From positions 26,014-90,013 of the forward strand of contig DISD01000005.1 of NCBI GenBank assembly GCA_002435715.1: a stretch of DNA of 64,000 bases, given 5' to 3'. Position numbers and translations under genes: made by a program. Shown one piece after another: positions 25,316 to 37,300 of the stretch (within the stretch, counting starts at the first letter, position 1; every line of letters starts with the position of its first letter). Under the pieces are notes generated by a model that saw only the letters and a program-made list of their open reading frames with translations, had not been told where the DNA came from and did not search any database. This DNA comes from Rhodospirillaceae bacterium UBA6219 (GTDB lineage Bacteria > Pseudomonadota > Alphaproteobacteria > Rhodospirillales > Magnetospirillaceae).

Positions 25316-28300
25316 TCGCGGGCGGCACGGTCACGGCGCGGGGCGGCGGCGGTTACGGGGGCGACGACAGGGGTGATGGGCGGCGGTGCCACCGGTGCCG
25401 GTTCGCTGGCGGCGGGGCGCAAGCCGGACAGATGCGCCACCAAGGCGCCCACTGTGGGGTGGGCGTAAATGGCGGTGGCCGGCAGATCGGTCGCCAACAG
25501 GGCGTTCAGCTTGCGGATCCAGGTCACCGCCAGGATGGAATCGAGGCCCAGTTCCAGGAAGCCGGAAGCATCGTGGATGTCGGCGCTGTCGATCATCAAA
25601 TCCTGGGCCAGAGTGTTAACCACCTGACGACGCAATTCAGTGGGCGGCGAAACGGTCACAGGCTCTGGCGTGGGGACGGGTTCTGGCTCTGGCGCCGGCT
25701 TGGTCGGCGCTTGCCCGCCCAGATGCGCCACCAGGGCGCCGATGGTGGGTTGGGCGTAAACGGCGGTGGCCGGCAGGTCGGTCCCCAACAGGGTGTTCAG
25801 CTTGCGGATCCAGGTGACCGCCAGGATGGAATCCAACCCCAGTTCCAAGAAGCCGGAAGCGTCGTGGATGTCGGCGCTTTCGATCATCAATTCCTCGGCC
25901 AGGCTGTCCACCACCTTGCGGCGCAGATCAGGGCTGGTTGCCTGGGGGCGGGGCGCAGGGGCGACGGGGGCGGCGGGGAACATCTGCTCGATCCTTTCCT
26001 GCACCCTTTTGTTGCCGATGAAGGTCTTGGCATGCATGGCCAGTTCCTCGGCGAACACCGTCTCCAGACATTCGGTCAGCGGGCGGATGGCCTGGGCCTT
26101 CAGGTCCAGCAAGGTCTGGCGCGGCTGACGCGCCAATCCGTGGGCCAAGCCCAGGGCATGGTCCAAGACCTGGGTCGCCGGGTGGACATCCAGTCCGGCA
26201 TGGCGCTCGGCCAGTTCCCGGCCCCGGTATTCGCGGGCGGTGAACAGCACTTCGCGGCCCAAGGCATCGCCCAGACGGGCGGGGAAAACCAAGGTGGCGC
26301 CGGCACCCGGGGTGAAGCCGTACCACAGGTAATTGCTGTGATAGACCCCTTCGGCGGCGAAGACCGCATGATCGCAGAACAGCCCCAACGACCAGCCGGC
26401 GCCGATGGCGTGGCCCTGCATGGCGGCGATCACCGGCAGCGGACAGGCCAGTGGCAGGCTGTAGATCTTGCGGTCGGTGAAGCTGGTGGTGCCTTGCTGC
26501 AGGGATTGCAGGCCGGACCGGGTGCCGCCGCAGGCGAAATAGCCGTCAAAGCCGGTCAGCACCACCACCTTGGCCTGATCCAGGGCGGCGATGGTGTCGA
26601 AAGCGGCGACCAGCGCGTCCATCAGCGCGTCGGTGAAGCAATTCTTCTCGACCCGTTCGACCATGCGCAGCAGCACCACGCCATCGTCGAACAGACGCAT
26701 TTCGACGTCTTCGTGGGGCAGTGTCAGGGGGGTATCGGCCCCCTGCCAAACGGGGGCGCTGGCCGCTTCGGACCACAACGCGTCCCATTGCGGCAGGGTC
26801 AGGTCGGGCACCCGGCCGGGCCGGGCCATATTGCGTTTCAGTTCCACCAGGGCCAGACGCGGCGCTTGGGCGATCTGTGCTGCCAGGGCCGGCGCGTCGG
26901 CGGCGGTGAAATCGGCGCCGCTGAACGACGCGTCGGCCACCACCGGCAGGTCGCAGGCGGGCAAGGGGCCAAAGCCGCTGCCGCTGACCGCCACGGCGTG
27001 GATGGTCTCGTCGGCGCTGGCAGCGGCCAGTTCGGCGCTGATCGATTGGGCATGGCCGGCGACATCCAGGTGCAGCACGCCGTCGACAACCTTACGCTGG
27101 ATACGGGGGGCGTTGCCCACCGGCGTCAGACTGATTTTGGCCGGTGGGCGCGGCACGAACGGCCCGGCCAGCATTGCTGCGGCGGGCAGAGTGAAGGGTA
27201 GGGCGGCGGCTTTCGGCGTGGGGGCCGGGATTGACGGCGGTGTAGCCGTTTCCACCCAGCAGCGGACGGTGGCCAGCAATGTGGCGGGCAAGGGCACACG
27301 CTGTCCGCCTTGCGGGAACAATCGTTCCACCGCCACGTCCGCCCCGGTCAGAAACGCCCGTCCCAGACCCTGCAGATCAGTATCGGCGACCAGGGGGGCG
27401 GGCTGGTCGGTGATTTCTCCGGCGCCGACCACCGCGTTCGGATCGCCGGCCAGCCAGCGGCGCAGACGGGCGGTCAGATCGGCGGTGTCGGTGGCGATGA
27501 CCACCAGCCGATGACGCGACGGCCGTCGTCCGGCCATCAGGGTGAAGGCGACATCGGCGGCCGCCAAATCGGGATGGGTTTCCAGATGGGTGGCCAGGAT
27601 TTCCGCCTGACGGCGCAGCAAATCGGCATTACGGCCGCCGATGACGAACAGGAAGGGGCCGGGGACAGGCACCCGTGTCGGCAAAGCGGGCGGCGGGTCG
27701 ATCACCACATGGGCGTTGGTGCCGGAAAAACCAAAGGACGAGATGGCGGCGCGGCGGCGCGGCCACGGCTGGGGACTGGTGTTGACGGTGAACGGTGTTT
27801 CGGCGAAGCGGATGGCGGCATTGCCGCCGTTGAAATGCAGGGTCGGCGGCACCCGATCGTGTTCCAGGCTCAGCAACACCTTGATCAGGCTGGCGATGCC
27901 GGCGGCGGTGGTGGCGTGGCCGATATTGGATTTGACCGATCCCAGCAGCACCGAGCCCGCCGGCTGGCCGGCGAAGGCGCGCGACAGGGCGGCGTGTTCG
28001 ATGGGATCGCCCAAGGGTGTGCCGGTGCCATGCGCCTCGATCAGGCCGATACTGGCGGGATCGACGGCGAAACGCTGATAGACGCTGCGGATCAGCCGTT
28101 CTTGCGACTGGGCGCTCGGCGCGGTGATGCCGTTGGTGGTGCCGTCCTGGTTGGTGCCGCTGGCGACGATCACCGCGTGGATGGTGTCGCCGTCGGCCAG
28201 CGCCTGATCCAGCGGGCGCAGCAGAACCGCGCCCACCGCCTCGCCGGGGACGATGCCGTCGGCATTGGCGCCGAAAGCGGCGCAATTGCCGCTGGGCGAC

Positions 28301-31300
28301 AGCATGTTGGCTTGGTTGGCCGAACGGAAGAAACGCGGCGTGCATTGAACGAAGACGCCGCCGGCCAAGGCCATGTCGCATTCTTCGTTCCACAAGGCCC
28401 GGCACGCCAGATGCACGGCGACCAACGACGACGAACAGGCGGTGTCCACCGCCACCGCCGGTCCCTTCAGGTCCAGGTAATAAGCGATCCGCGCCGGCAC
28501 CAGCGACGACGTGTTGCCCCAAAAGGCCTGGCCGGGGACGTCGGGGCCGAACAAGTCGTGGTAGTCCCCCGACGAGCAGCCGGCGAACACACCGACGCGG
28601 GCGCCCACGATGTCGGGGCCGGCATGGCCGGCATGTTCCAGGGTCTTCCAGGACTCTTCCAGGAACAGACGCTGCTGCGGGTCCATATAGCGGGCTTCAA
28701 GGCCGGAAATGCCAAAGAACACCGGATCGAAGGCGGCGACGTCGTCGATGAAGCTGCCGTGGCGGCCATAACTGCCCGGGGCGCGATCCTGGTACAGGCC
28801 ATCCACGTCGAAACGCTGCACCGGGGTGACCAGATCGCGGCCGGCGGCCAGATGCGCCCACAATTCCTCGGCATTGGCGGAGCGGGCGAAACGTCCGGCA
28901 TAGCCGATGATGGCAATGGGCTGTTCGCCGCGGACGGCTGTCGGCCGGGTGATCAGTGCCGGCGCTTCGGGGATTTGTCGGGCCAGGAAGGCTTCCAGTT
29001 CGGCGGCGTTCTTGTGGTCGAACAGGTCGGTATGTTCCAGCCTGGCCCCCAGGTCACGGCGCAGCAGGTGGACCAGTTCGGCGCCCAGGATGGAATCCAG
29101 ACCGTAATCGGCGAAGGGGCGCTGCCTGTCGATGTCCGTCGGGGCCATGTTCAAGGTCTGGCCCAGGCAACGCATGATTTTCTGGCCCAGGGACGCGCCA
29201 TCCCCCAGCGCCGGGGTGACGCCTGCAACCGGCTGGGGCGTCGGGGGCAGACTGCGTTCCGCCGGCTGGCCGGGGGCGCGGGCGGCCAGGACTTGCTGGC
29301 CCAGGGCGCATTCATCCGGGGATGATCCCGCCACCCATTCCAGCCCGGTCTCGGCGATCAAGCTTCGCCAGGAATCCGGGGACAAGGACGGGGTTCCGGG
29401 GATGCGCCGCTGGGGGTCGGTGAAACGCCACCACCCTTCCAACAGGCCGAAGGTGACGTGGGTGAACAAAGTGGCGGCAGCGGTTTCGTTGACCAACAGC
29501 AGGCCGCCAGGGGCCAGCAAGGCGCGCACATGGGCCAGGGTGCGGCCCATGTCGGCGGTGGCGTGCAACACGTTGGCGGCGATCACCAGATCATAGCCGC
29601 CGATGGTGACGTCCTGGCCGGCCACGTCCTTTTCCACGTCGAACAGCGCGGTGGTCAAGCTGGGCACGCTGGGGCCATAGCGGCGCTGGGCATGGATCAG
29701 GAAGGCGCGCGACAAATCGGTGTAGCAATATTCGGCCACCCGGTCCCACGACCGGGCCAGGGCTTCGAACACCTTCTCGCTGGTGCCGCCGGTGCCTGCG
29801 CCGATTTCCAGGATGCGCAAGCGGGGCAAGGGCGAGGTGGTGACGAAACTTGCGGCGGCCTGGGCCAGAGTGCGGCTGAACCGGGCGGCGATTTCGTTGT
29901 CCTTATAGACCGCTTCCACCATGTCCAGTCGCCCGTCGGGGAACATCACCTGGGTGGCCTGGACCCGGCCGCTCAGGATGTCGGGCAGCGCCCGCAGGCA
30001 GGTTTCTGCCAAGACCATCTGGGCGCTTTGGCCCTGATCGTCGCGCAGCCGGTTCCACGTCGCCCACGGGTCAGCGGCGGGGATGTGGTCGCCCACCAAT
30101 GCCAGGGCGGCATCGCGCCAGCGTTGCAGGGCGGGGACGGGCTGGGGATGCTCGGCCAGGATGCCGGCCAGGACGGGGGCGATGGCATCGTCCAGTGCCG
30201 CCATGGCGGCGGCCAGAACCGCGTCCCCCCGGGGGGCGGCGATGATGGCGGCGGACGTGTCGGGTTTGGCGGGCAGCCAGAAGCGGCGGCGCTCGAACGG
30301 ATAGGTGGGCAACGAGACGATGGCCGGGCGCACCGGTCGGGGCAATGCGGTCCAGTCGACCCGCAGGCCGCCGACCCAGGCGGAAACCAGCCGGTCCAAA
30401 TCGCTTTGCCACCATTGGGCGGCTTGACTGTCATCGGGTGTGCCGGGAAGGGCCGCACGTCCGGAATGTGCCGCGCCTTGTTCGCCGGCCAGCCAGCGGC
30501 GCAGCCGATCCGCCAATTGGGTGGTGGTGGACGCCACCAGGGCGAGGCGTTGCTCCATGGATTCGCGGCCCACCTGCAAGGTATAGGCGATGTCGGCCAA
30601 GGCCAGTTTCGGCGCCGCATGACCGCCCAGTTGGGCCGCCAGTTGGCTGATGCTGCTAAGATGGGCCAAGGTGGCGGCGTCCCCCCCCGGCCATTGGCTT
30701 TCTACCCAGCGCAGCAAGGTCCGGCGTTGGTTGGCATCCAATCCCAAGGTGTCGAAATCCTCGGCCGGGTCGATGTCGGTGGTGGCAACCGCCAGAATTT
30801 CGGCCAGCTTGTCGCGCAAACACGGGACCATGTCGGCGGCGGTGTTTTCCACGACGGACAGCAAGGATGCGGCATAGTCGCGCAGGCGCTGGTCGTCGCG
30901 GGCCGACAGCACGATGGCCTGGGGTGATGAGGTGTCGATGGCGGCGGCGGGCTGGGCCGGTGCCTCGGCGACGATCAGGTGGGCGTTGGCGCCGCCGGCG
31001 CCAAAAGACGACAGGCCGGCGATTTTCGGCCCATCCGGCCACGGCCCCAAGGCACGTTGCAGCACGAAGGGGCTGTCGGTCAGCCGCAGATTGGGATTGA
31101 CGCTTTGCGCATGCAAGGTGGGGGGCAATTGCCCATGACGCAGAGCCAGGACCAGCTTGGTCAAACCGGCGATGCCGGCGGCGGCTTCCAGGTGGCCGAT
31201 ATTGGATTTGACCGAGCCCAGGGCACAGAAACCGCGTTCGGCGGTGTCGGTTTCGAAGGCTTGGGTCAGACCCTCGACCTCGATGGGGTCGCCCAATTCG

Positions 31301-34300
31301 GTGCCGGTGCCATGGGCTTCGATGTAGGTGACGTCGCGGGCGGACAGCCCCGCCTGCGCCAAGGCTTGGCGCACCAGATCACGCTGGGCTGCCGGATTGG
31401 GAACGGTATAGCCGTTGGTGCGGCCGCCGTGGTTGACGGCGCTGCTGCGGATCACCGCATGGATGCGGTCGCCGTCGGCCAGGGCTTGCGACAGCGTTTT
31501 CAGCACGACGCAGCCGACGCCCTCGCCGGGGACGAACCCATCGGCCCCGGCGCCGAAAGCGGCGCAGCGGCCGTGCGCCGACAACATGCGGGCCGCGCTC
31601 AATTCGACGAAGGTGTCGGGATGCAGGTACAAATTGACGCCGCCGGCCACGGCCATGGTGGCCTGTCCCGAACGCAGGCTTTCACAGGCTTGGTGCAGGG
31701 CGGTCAGCGACGACGAGCACATGGTGTCCACCGCCACGCTGGGCCCGGTCAGGTTCAGCGCGTGCGACACCCGGTTGGCGGTGCTGGCGAAGGACGTCTG
31801 CGGTGACACCATGGCGCCGCCTTCGCTGGCGAAGGGGCCGTGCAGGGCGAAGCCGGTCTTGGTGATGCCGACGAACACGCCGACCGGATTGCGGCCGGCC
31901 AAGCGGGTGGGGCTGTAGCCGGCATCCTCGGTCGCGGCCCAGGCGCACATCAGGAACAGGCGCTCTTGCGGGTCCATGGCGGCGGCGTCGCGCGGACTGA
32001 TCTTGAAGAACAGCGGGTCGAAATCGGCGAAGCCGTCCAGGAAGGCGCCCCATTTGGCATAAGAACGGCGTTCTGCCACCGCCCGGTCGCGGTCGGGGCA
32101 ATAGAAGTCGGTCAAATCCCAACGTTCGGGCGGAACTTCGCCGACGCTGTCGCGGCCCTGGGCCAGGTTGTCCCAGAACTGGTCCAGGCTGTCGGCGCCG
32201 GGATAGCGTCCGGCGATGCCGATGATGGCGATGGACTCTTCGCGACTGGCCTTACCCTGGGTCGGCGGGGAAGGGGCCAGCCATTTCTGGCAGGCGGCCC
32301 CTTGGCTGGCGCTCAGATGGGCGGCCACCTCGGCCAGTGTGCGGTACTGGAAGAACAAGGTCTTGGGCAAGGATTGGAAAACGTCGCCCAACGCCGAGTT
32401 CAGCCGGGTGATCATCAGCGAATCGATGCCGTATTCTTCCAGCGCCACGTCGGGATGAATGGTCCCGGGGGCGAAACCGCCGGCCTGGGCGAACAATTGG
32501 GCCAGCTTGGCGGCCAAGCTGGCGGTTTCGTCGCCGGGCATGTCCTTCGCCGGTGCCGAGACGACGCTGGGTTTGACATCAAAGAAGTCTCGAATGCGGC
32601 TTTCGTCGCCGGCCAGCACGGCGGCATGGGGGATTTTGGCGGCCAGGATGCGGCCCAGGGCGTCCAAGCCGGCTTGGCTGGTCAGCGGTCGCTGGCCCAT
32701 GCGCTGGAACAGGGTTTCGGCGGTGGCGTCGTCGATGGTCATGCCGCCTTCGGCCCATAACGGCCAGTCGATGGCCACCACCGGCAGACCACGGGCTTCG
32801 GCCAGCGCCGCCAACACGCCGTTGGCGGCGGCGTAATCGGCTTGGCCCGCATTGCCAAATGCCCCGGCCAGGGACGAGAACAGCACCAAGGCGTCAAGCT
32901 GCACGTCGCCGCAGGCGTCGATCAGAGCTTCGGCACCGCCGCTTTTCGGCGCCATCACCGCTGCCAGATCATTGGTGCTTTTGCCCTTCAGCCAGCCGTC
33001 GCGCAAGGTGCCGGCGCAATGCAGCACCACGTCCAGCCGGCCATGGACCTCGACCACGTGCTGGACCAGGGCGGCGACCGCTTGGGCATCGGCCATGTCC
33101 ACCTGACGATAGGCGGCGACGGCGCCCAGGGCGCGGATGGTCTCGACCTGGGCGGCGCGTTCGGTATCCAGCGGCTTGGATCCGGTCAGCACCAAGGTAG
33201 CGCCGGGATTAGTGGTGGCGATGTGGTGGGCCAGAAGGCGGCCCAAGCCGCCCATGGCCCCGGTGATCAGGAACACACCACGCGGCCGCCAGGGGGCGGC
33301 GGCGACATGGGGCAGGTCGCGCCAGCGTCGGGCCAGTCGGTGGTGGCCGTCGAAACGCACCCGGCTGTCGCCCCCTTCGGCGGCCAGAAGGCGGGCCAGT
33401 TCGGCGGGGGGGATACCTGGGGCGACCTCGATGACTTGACCGCTGATGCGTGACGATTCCAACGCCGCCGTGTCGATCATCGCCCCCAGGCCGGCAGCGG
33501 CGGCCCCCATGGGCACCACCAATTGCACATGGGTGTCAGAGGCCAGGGATTGCTGCAGCAGGGCCAGCAGGCGGGGGGCAAGGTCTTCCACCCGGACGGG
33601 CGCGCTGACCAGTTCGGCGCCGAAACCGGCGGCGACATCGACCCCCGCCGCGATCACCAGCCGGCGGGGCTTGGCGGCGGCAACGGCCGGGGCTTCGTCC
33701 CAAAATGGGGTGAACACCAAGGTGACGTCGTGGCGGCCCCTGATCCAGAAACGGGTGTCGGCGAAGGGCCGCGGCGGCAGCTTGGCCCGGCGCGGTGGCG
33801 TGGGGGCGCGGTAATCCTCGACCACCACATGGACGTTGGCGCCGCCGAAACCAAAGGACGACAGACCGGCACGGCGCGGGGTGTCGGCGGCGGGCCAGTC
33901 CTCGGCTGTCCGCAGCAGGCGGAAGGGGCTGCCGGCCAGTTCCAGATGCGGGTTCGCCGGTTGGCAATGCAAACTGGCGGGCAGTCTTTCATGGGCCATG
34001 GCGGCTAGAATCTTGACCAGACCGGCCAGTCCGGCAGCGGCTTCCAGGTGGCCGATATTGGCCTTCAGCGACCCCAGGGCGACAAAGGGCTGGGGCACAA
34101 TGGCGGTGCCCATCAGCTTTTCATAGGCCCGGCGCAGGCCGTTCGCTTCCACTGGATCGCCCAAGGCGGTGCCGGTGCCATGGGCCTCGACATAGGAAAT
34201 GGTGGCCGGATCGATGCCGGCCATGGCGGTTTCGATCAACTGGGCTTGGGCGGCGACGCTGGGGGCGGTCAACGCCCCCGCGCGTCCGCCATGGTTTTCG

Positions 34301-37300
34301 GCACCGCCGATCAGCAGGCCCAGGACGCGGTCGCCGTCCGCTTCGGCATGGTCCAGGCGTTTCAGCAGTACCGCCACCACGCCTTCGCCCCGACCATAGC
34401 CATCGGCACTGGCGCCGAAAGTCTTGCAGCGGCCATCGGGCGCCAGCATGCCGGCCTGGGCCGGGCCGTCAAAGCCATCTTCCGCCAGGGCCAGGTTGAC
34501 GCCCCCCACCAGCGCCGCCCGACAATGCCCGGAACGGATGGATTCGGCGCCGCGCAGCAAGGCGACCAGCGACGACGAACAGGCGGTGTCGATGGTTTCG
34601 CTGGGGCCGTGCCAGTTGAAGTAATAAGATACCCGGTTGGCGATCATCGCCAGCGAGTTGCCGGTGGCGCCATAGCCGTCGGCGGCGATGCCGGCTTGGC
34701 GCAGCACCTTGGCGTAATCCAGGGCGCTGGCGCCGACGAACACGGCGGTGTCGGCGGGCATTTCGTCGGCGTCATAGCCGGCATCTTCCAGGCAGCGCCA
34801 AGCGGTTTCCAGCATCAGCCGCTGTTGCGGGTCCATGCGTTCGGCCTCGGTGGGCGAAACGCGGAACAGTGCCGCATCGAAGCGGTCGACATCTTGCACG
34901 AAGCCGCCGCGCCAGGACTGGGTGAAGGCGCGTTCATCGGGGGCAGGGCCGGTCAAATCGGCGCCGTCCAGCAGCTTGGCGAACAGGGTTTCGATGTCGT
35001 TGGCGCCGGGGAAGCGCCCGGCCATGCCGATGACGGCGATGGCGTCGCGGCGTGCAGCCGGGGCGCTGATCCGGTCGACCTTTTGGGGCACGGCCAGTGG
35101 CCGGGCGGTGATCGGCCGGGCGGCAATCTTGTGGCGGCTGATCAGATGTGCCGCCAGGGCTTCGATGTGTTCGGCCTCGAAGAACACCGCCGGCGACAAG
35201 GTGATGCCATAGACGGTGGACAATTGGGCGGCAAGTCGCGCCAAGGTGATGGAATCGAAACCCAAATCGTGGAAGGAATCGCGCAACCCCACCTGCTGGG
35301 CCGGGAATTTCAACAATTCCGCCACCTGCTGGCGCAACTCGTCGGCCAGACGGACTTGGGGTGCGTCGGATTCCACGTGTGTCGCAACCGGTTCGGTCAC
35401 GCTGTCGGCGGCCGCCATTGTCACGCCGTGCAGGCTGGCCTGGACCGCGCCGTTTCCATCCACGAACCACAGGCCGAACCCGTCCGGGGTGGCGGCGGCG
35501 ACCACTTGGACAATGTTTTCCAAAGACGCGGTCAGACCGGCCCGCTTGACCGCGATCAGTCTGTCGGCGCCGGGGGAGGCGATGGTCAGCAGCGCCTGAA
35601 AGCCAGCGGCCAGGGCTGGGGCGGGGATTTGCTGACGCGCCTTGAAGCGGTCCTGCTGTGGCGGGTCGCCGACCAGGGTGCAGATGATGGCGCCACCGGG
35701 CAATCGGGTGGCGTGGTCGACGCTTTCCAGATAGGGGGTGAAGTCAAAGCCCCGCTGGCGCAGCTTTTCATAAAAGGTCGCGGCGGCCATCGTTTGGCCG
35801 TTGCCCGTTGGCAGTGGCATGGCAGGGCCTGCCGTGGTCAGGCGGGTTTCGGCCCAGGGGGCGCCGTCGACGGCGATGCGGATGCTGCCGGTATCGACCT
35901 GGGCGGTCAGTTCGTTCGCGTCCGCCCACGATGACGGCTCGCTCACCTGCAATTCGCATAGGGTCAGCGGGCCATCCAGACCGGCGATGCGGGCCAGGGC
36001 CAGGGGGGCCTCAACCGCCGCCAGGGGCAGCAACCGGACTTGGCCGTCCTGCTTGAAGGTGTAGTCGCGCAACTCGGATAGGAAAATCCGGGTGGCATAA
36101 CGCAGGCCGTTCAGGTCGGATCGGTTCTCGCCCACCAGCGGATGCAGTTTCAGCTTGGACCCCAGGGGATGGGTCACCGAGGGCGCGTCGGGCCATTCGG
36201 GGTACCAGCAGCGGACCTTTTCGAACGGATAGGCGGGCAGCGACAGCCGGCATGGGCGACAGCCGGCATGCAGGGCGTCCCAATCAACCTCGCCACCGCT
36301 GACCCAGGCGGCGGCGACCGCTTCCAGATCGGTGGGATCGGCGGCGGGCAGCGGGTCGCAATCCAGGATCGAGCGGATGAAATGTGTCCCCGTTTGGGGG
36401 ATGGGCGCCGCCAGAATTTCCATCAACCGCGAGCGACCCGTGGCGACGAAGGCCAGACGGCAGGGCAGTTGGTTGCGCCCAACCTGCAGGGTATAGGCCA
36501 AATCGGCCAGGGATTGTTCCGGGTGGTCCAGCACGTGTTGATGGAAGCGGCGAATCACTTCGGCCAATTGGTTTTCGCCCATGGCCGAGAACACCATCAC
36601 CTGCGGGCGGTCGTCGGCGGCCGGGGCACGGGGGGGCGCCCGGTATTCTTCGACCACGATGTGCGAGTTCATGCCGCCAGCGCCGATCGAGGTGATTCCG
36701 GCGCGGCGCGGCAGCTCGGCGCCGCTGGCATCCTTGCTGCGGACCCAGGGCTCTAACTGGCGCTGCACACGGAACGGCGTCTGCTCGAAGGCGATGTTGG
36801 GGTTCAGCGTCTCGGCGTGCAGCGACGGCGCCAACATGCCGTGCTTCATCTGCATCAGCACCTTGACCATGCCGGCCAGACCGGACGCCGCCAGCAAATG
36901 GCCGACATTGCTTTTCACCGTGCCGATGGGACAGGTCTGCACGCTGTCGGTGTGCCGGCGCCAGGCTTGGGTCAGCGCCTTGATTTCGATGGGGTCGCCC
37001 AGCGCCGTGCCCGATCCGTGGCCTTCCACGTAAGAAATGGTGTCGGCGGTGACGCCCGCGTCGTCCAGCGCCAAGGTGATGGCGGCGCTTTGCTGGTGCG
37101 GGTTGGGCACGGTGAAGCCGTTGCGGATGCCGGCATTGCTGATGGCGGTGCCACGGATCACCCCATAAATGTGGTCGCCGTCGCGTTCGGCGTCACTCAG
37201 ACGCTTCAGCACCAGGGCGCCGACACCTTCACCCAAGATGGTGCCGTCGGCCCCCAATCCATAACCGCGGATGACCTCGGCGGTCTTGGTGGTGAAATGT

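Noticed and set aside
25430..25930. Possible CRISPR or satellite repeat
   Set aside because: Only two copies of 291 bases, in frame, each a full ACP domain.
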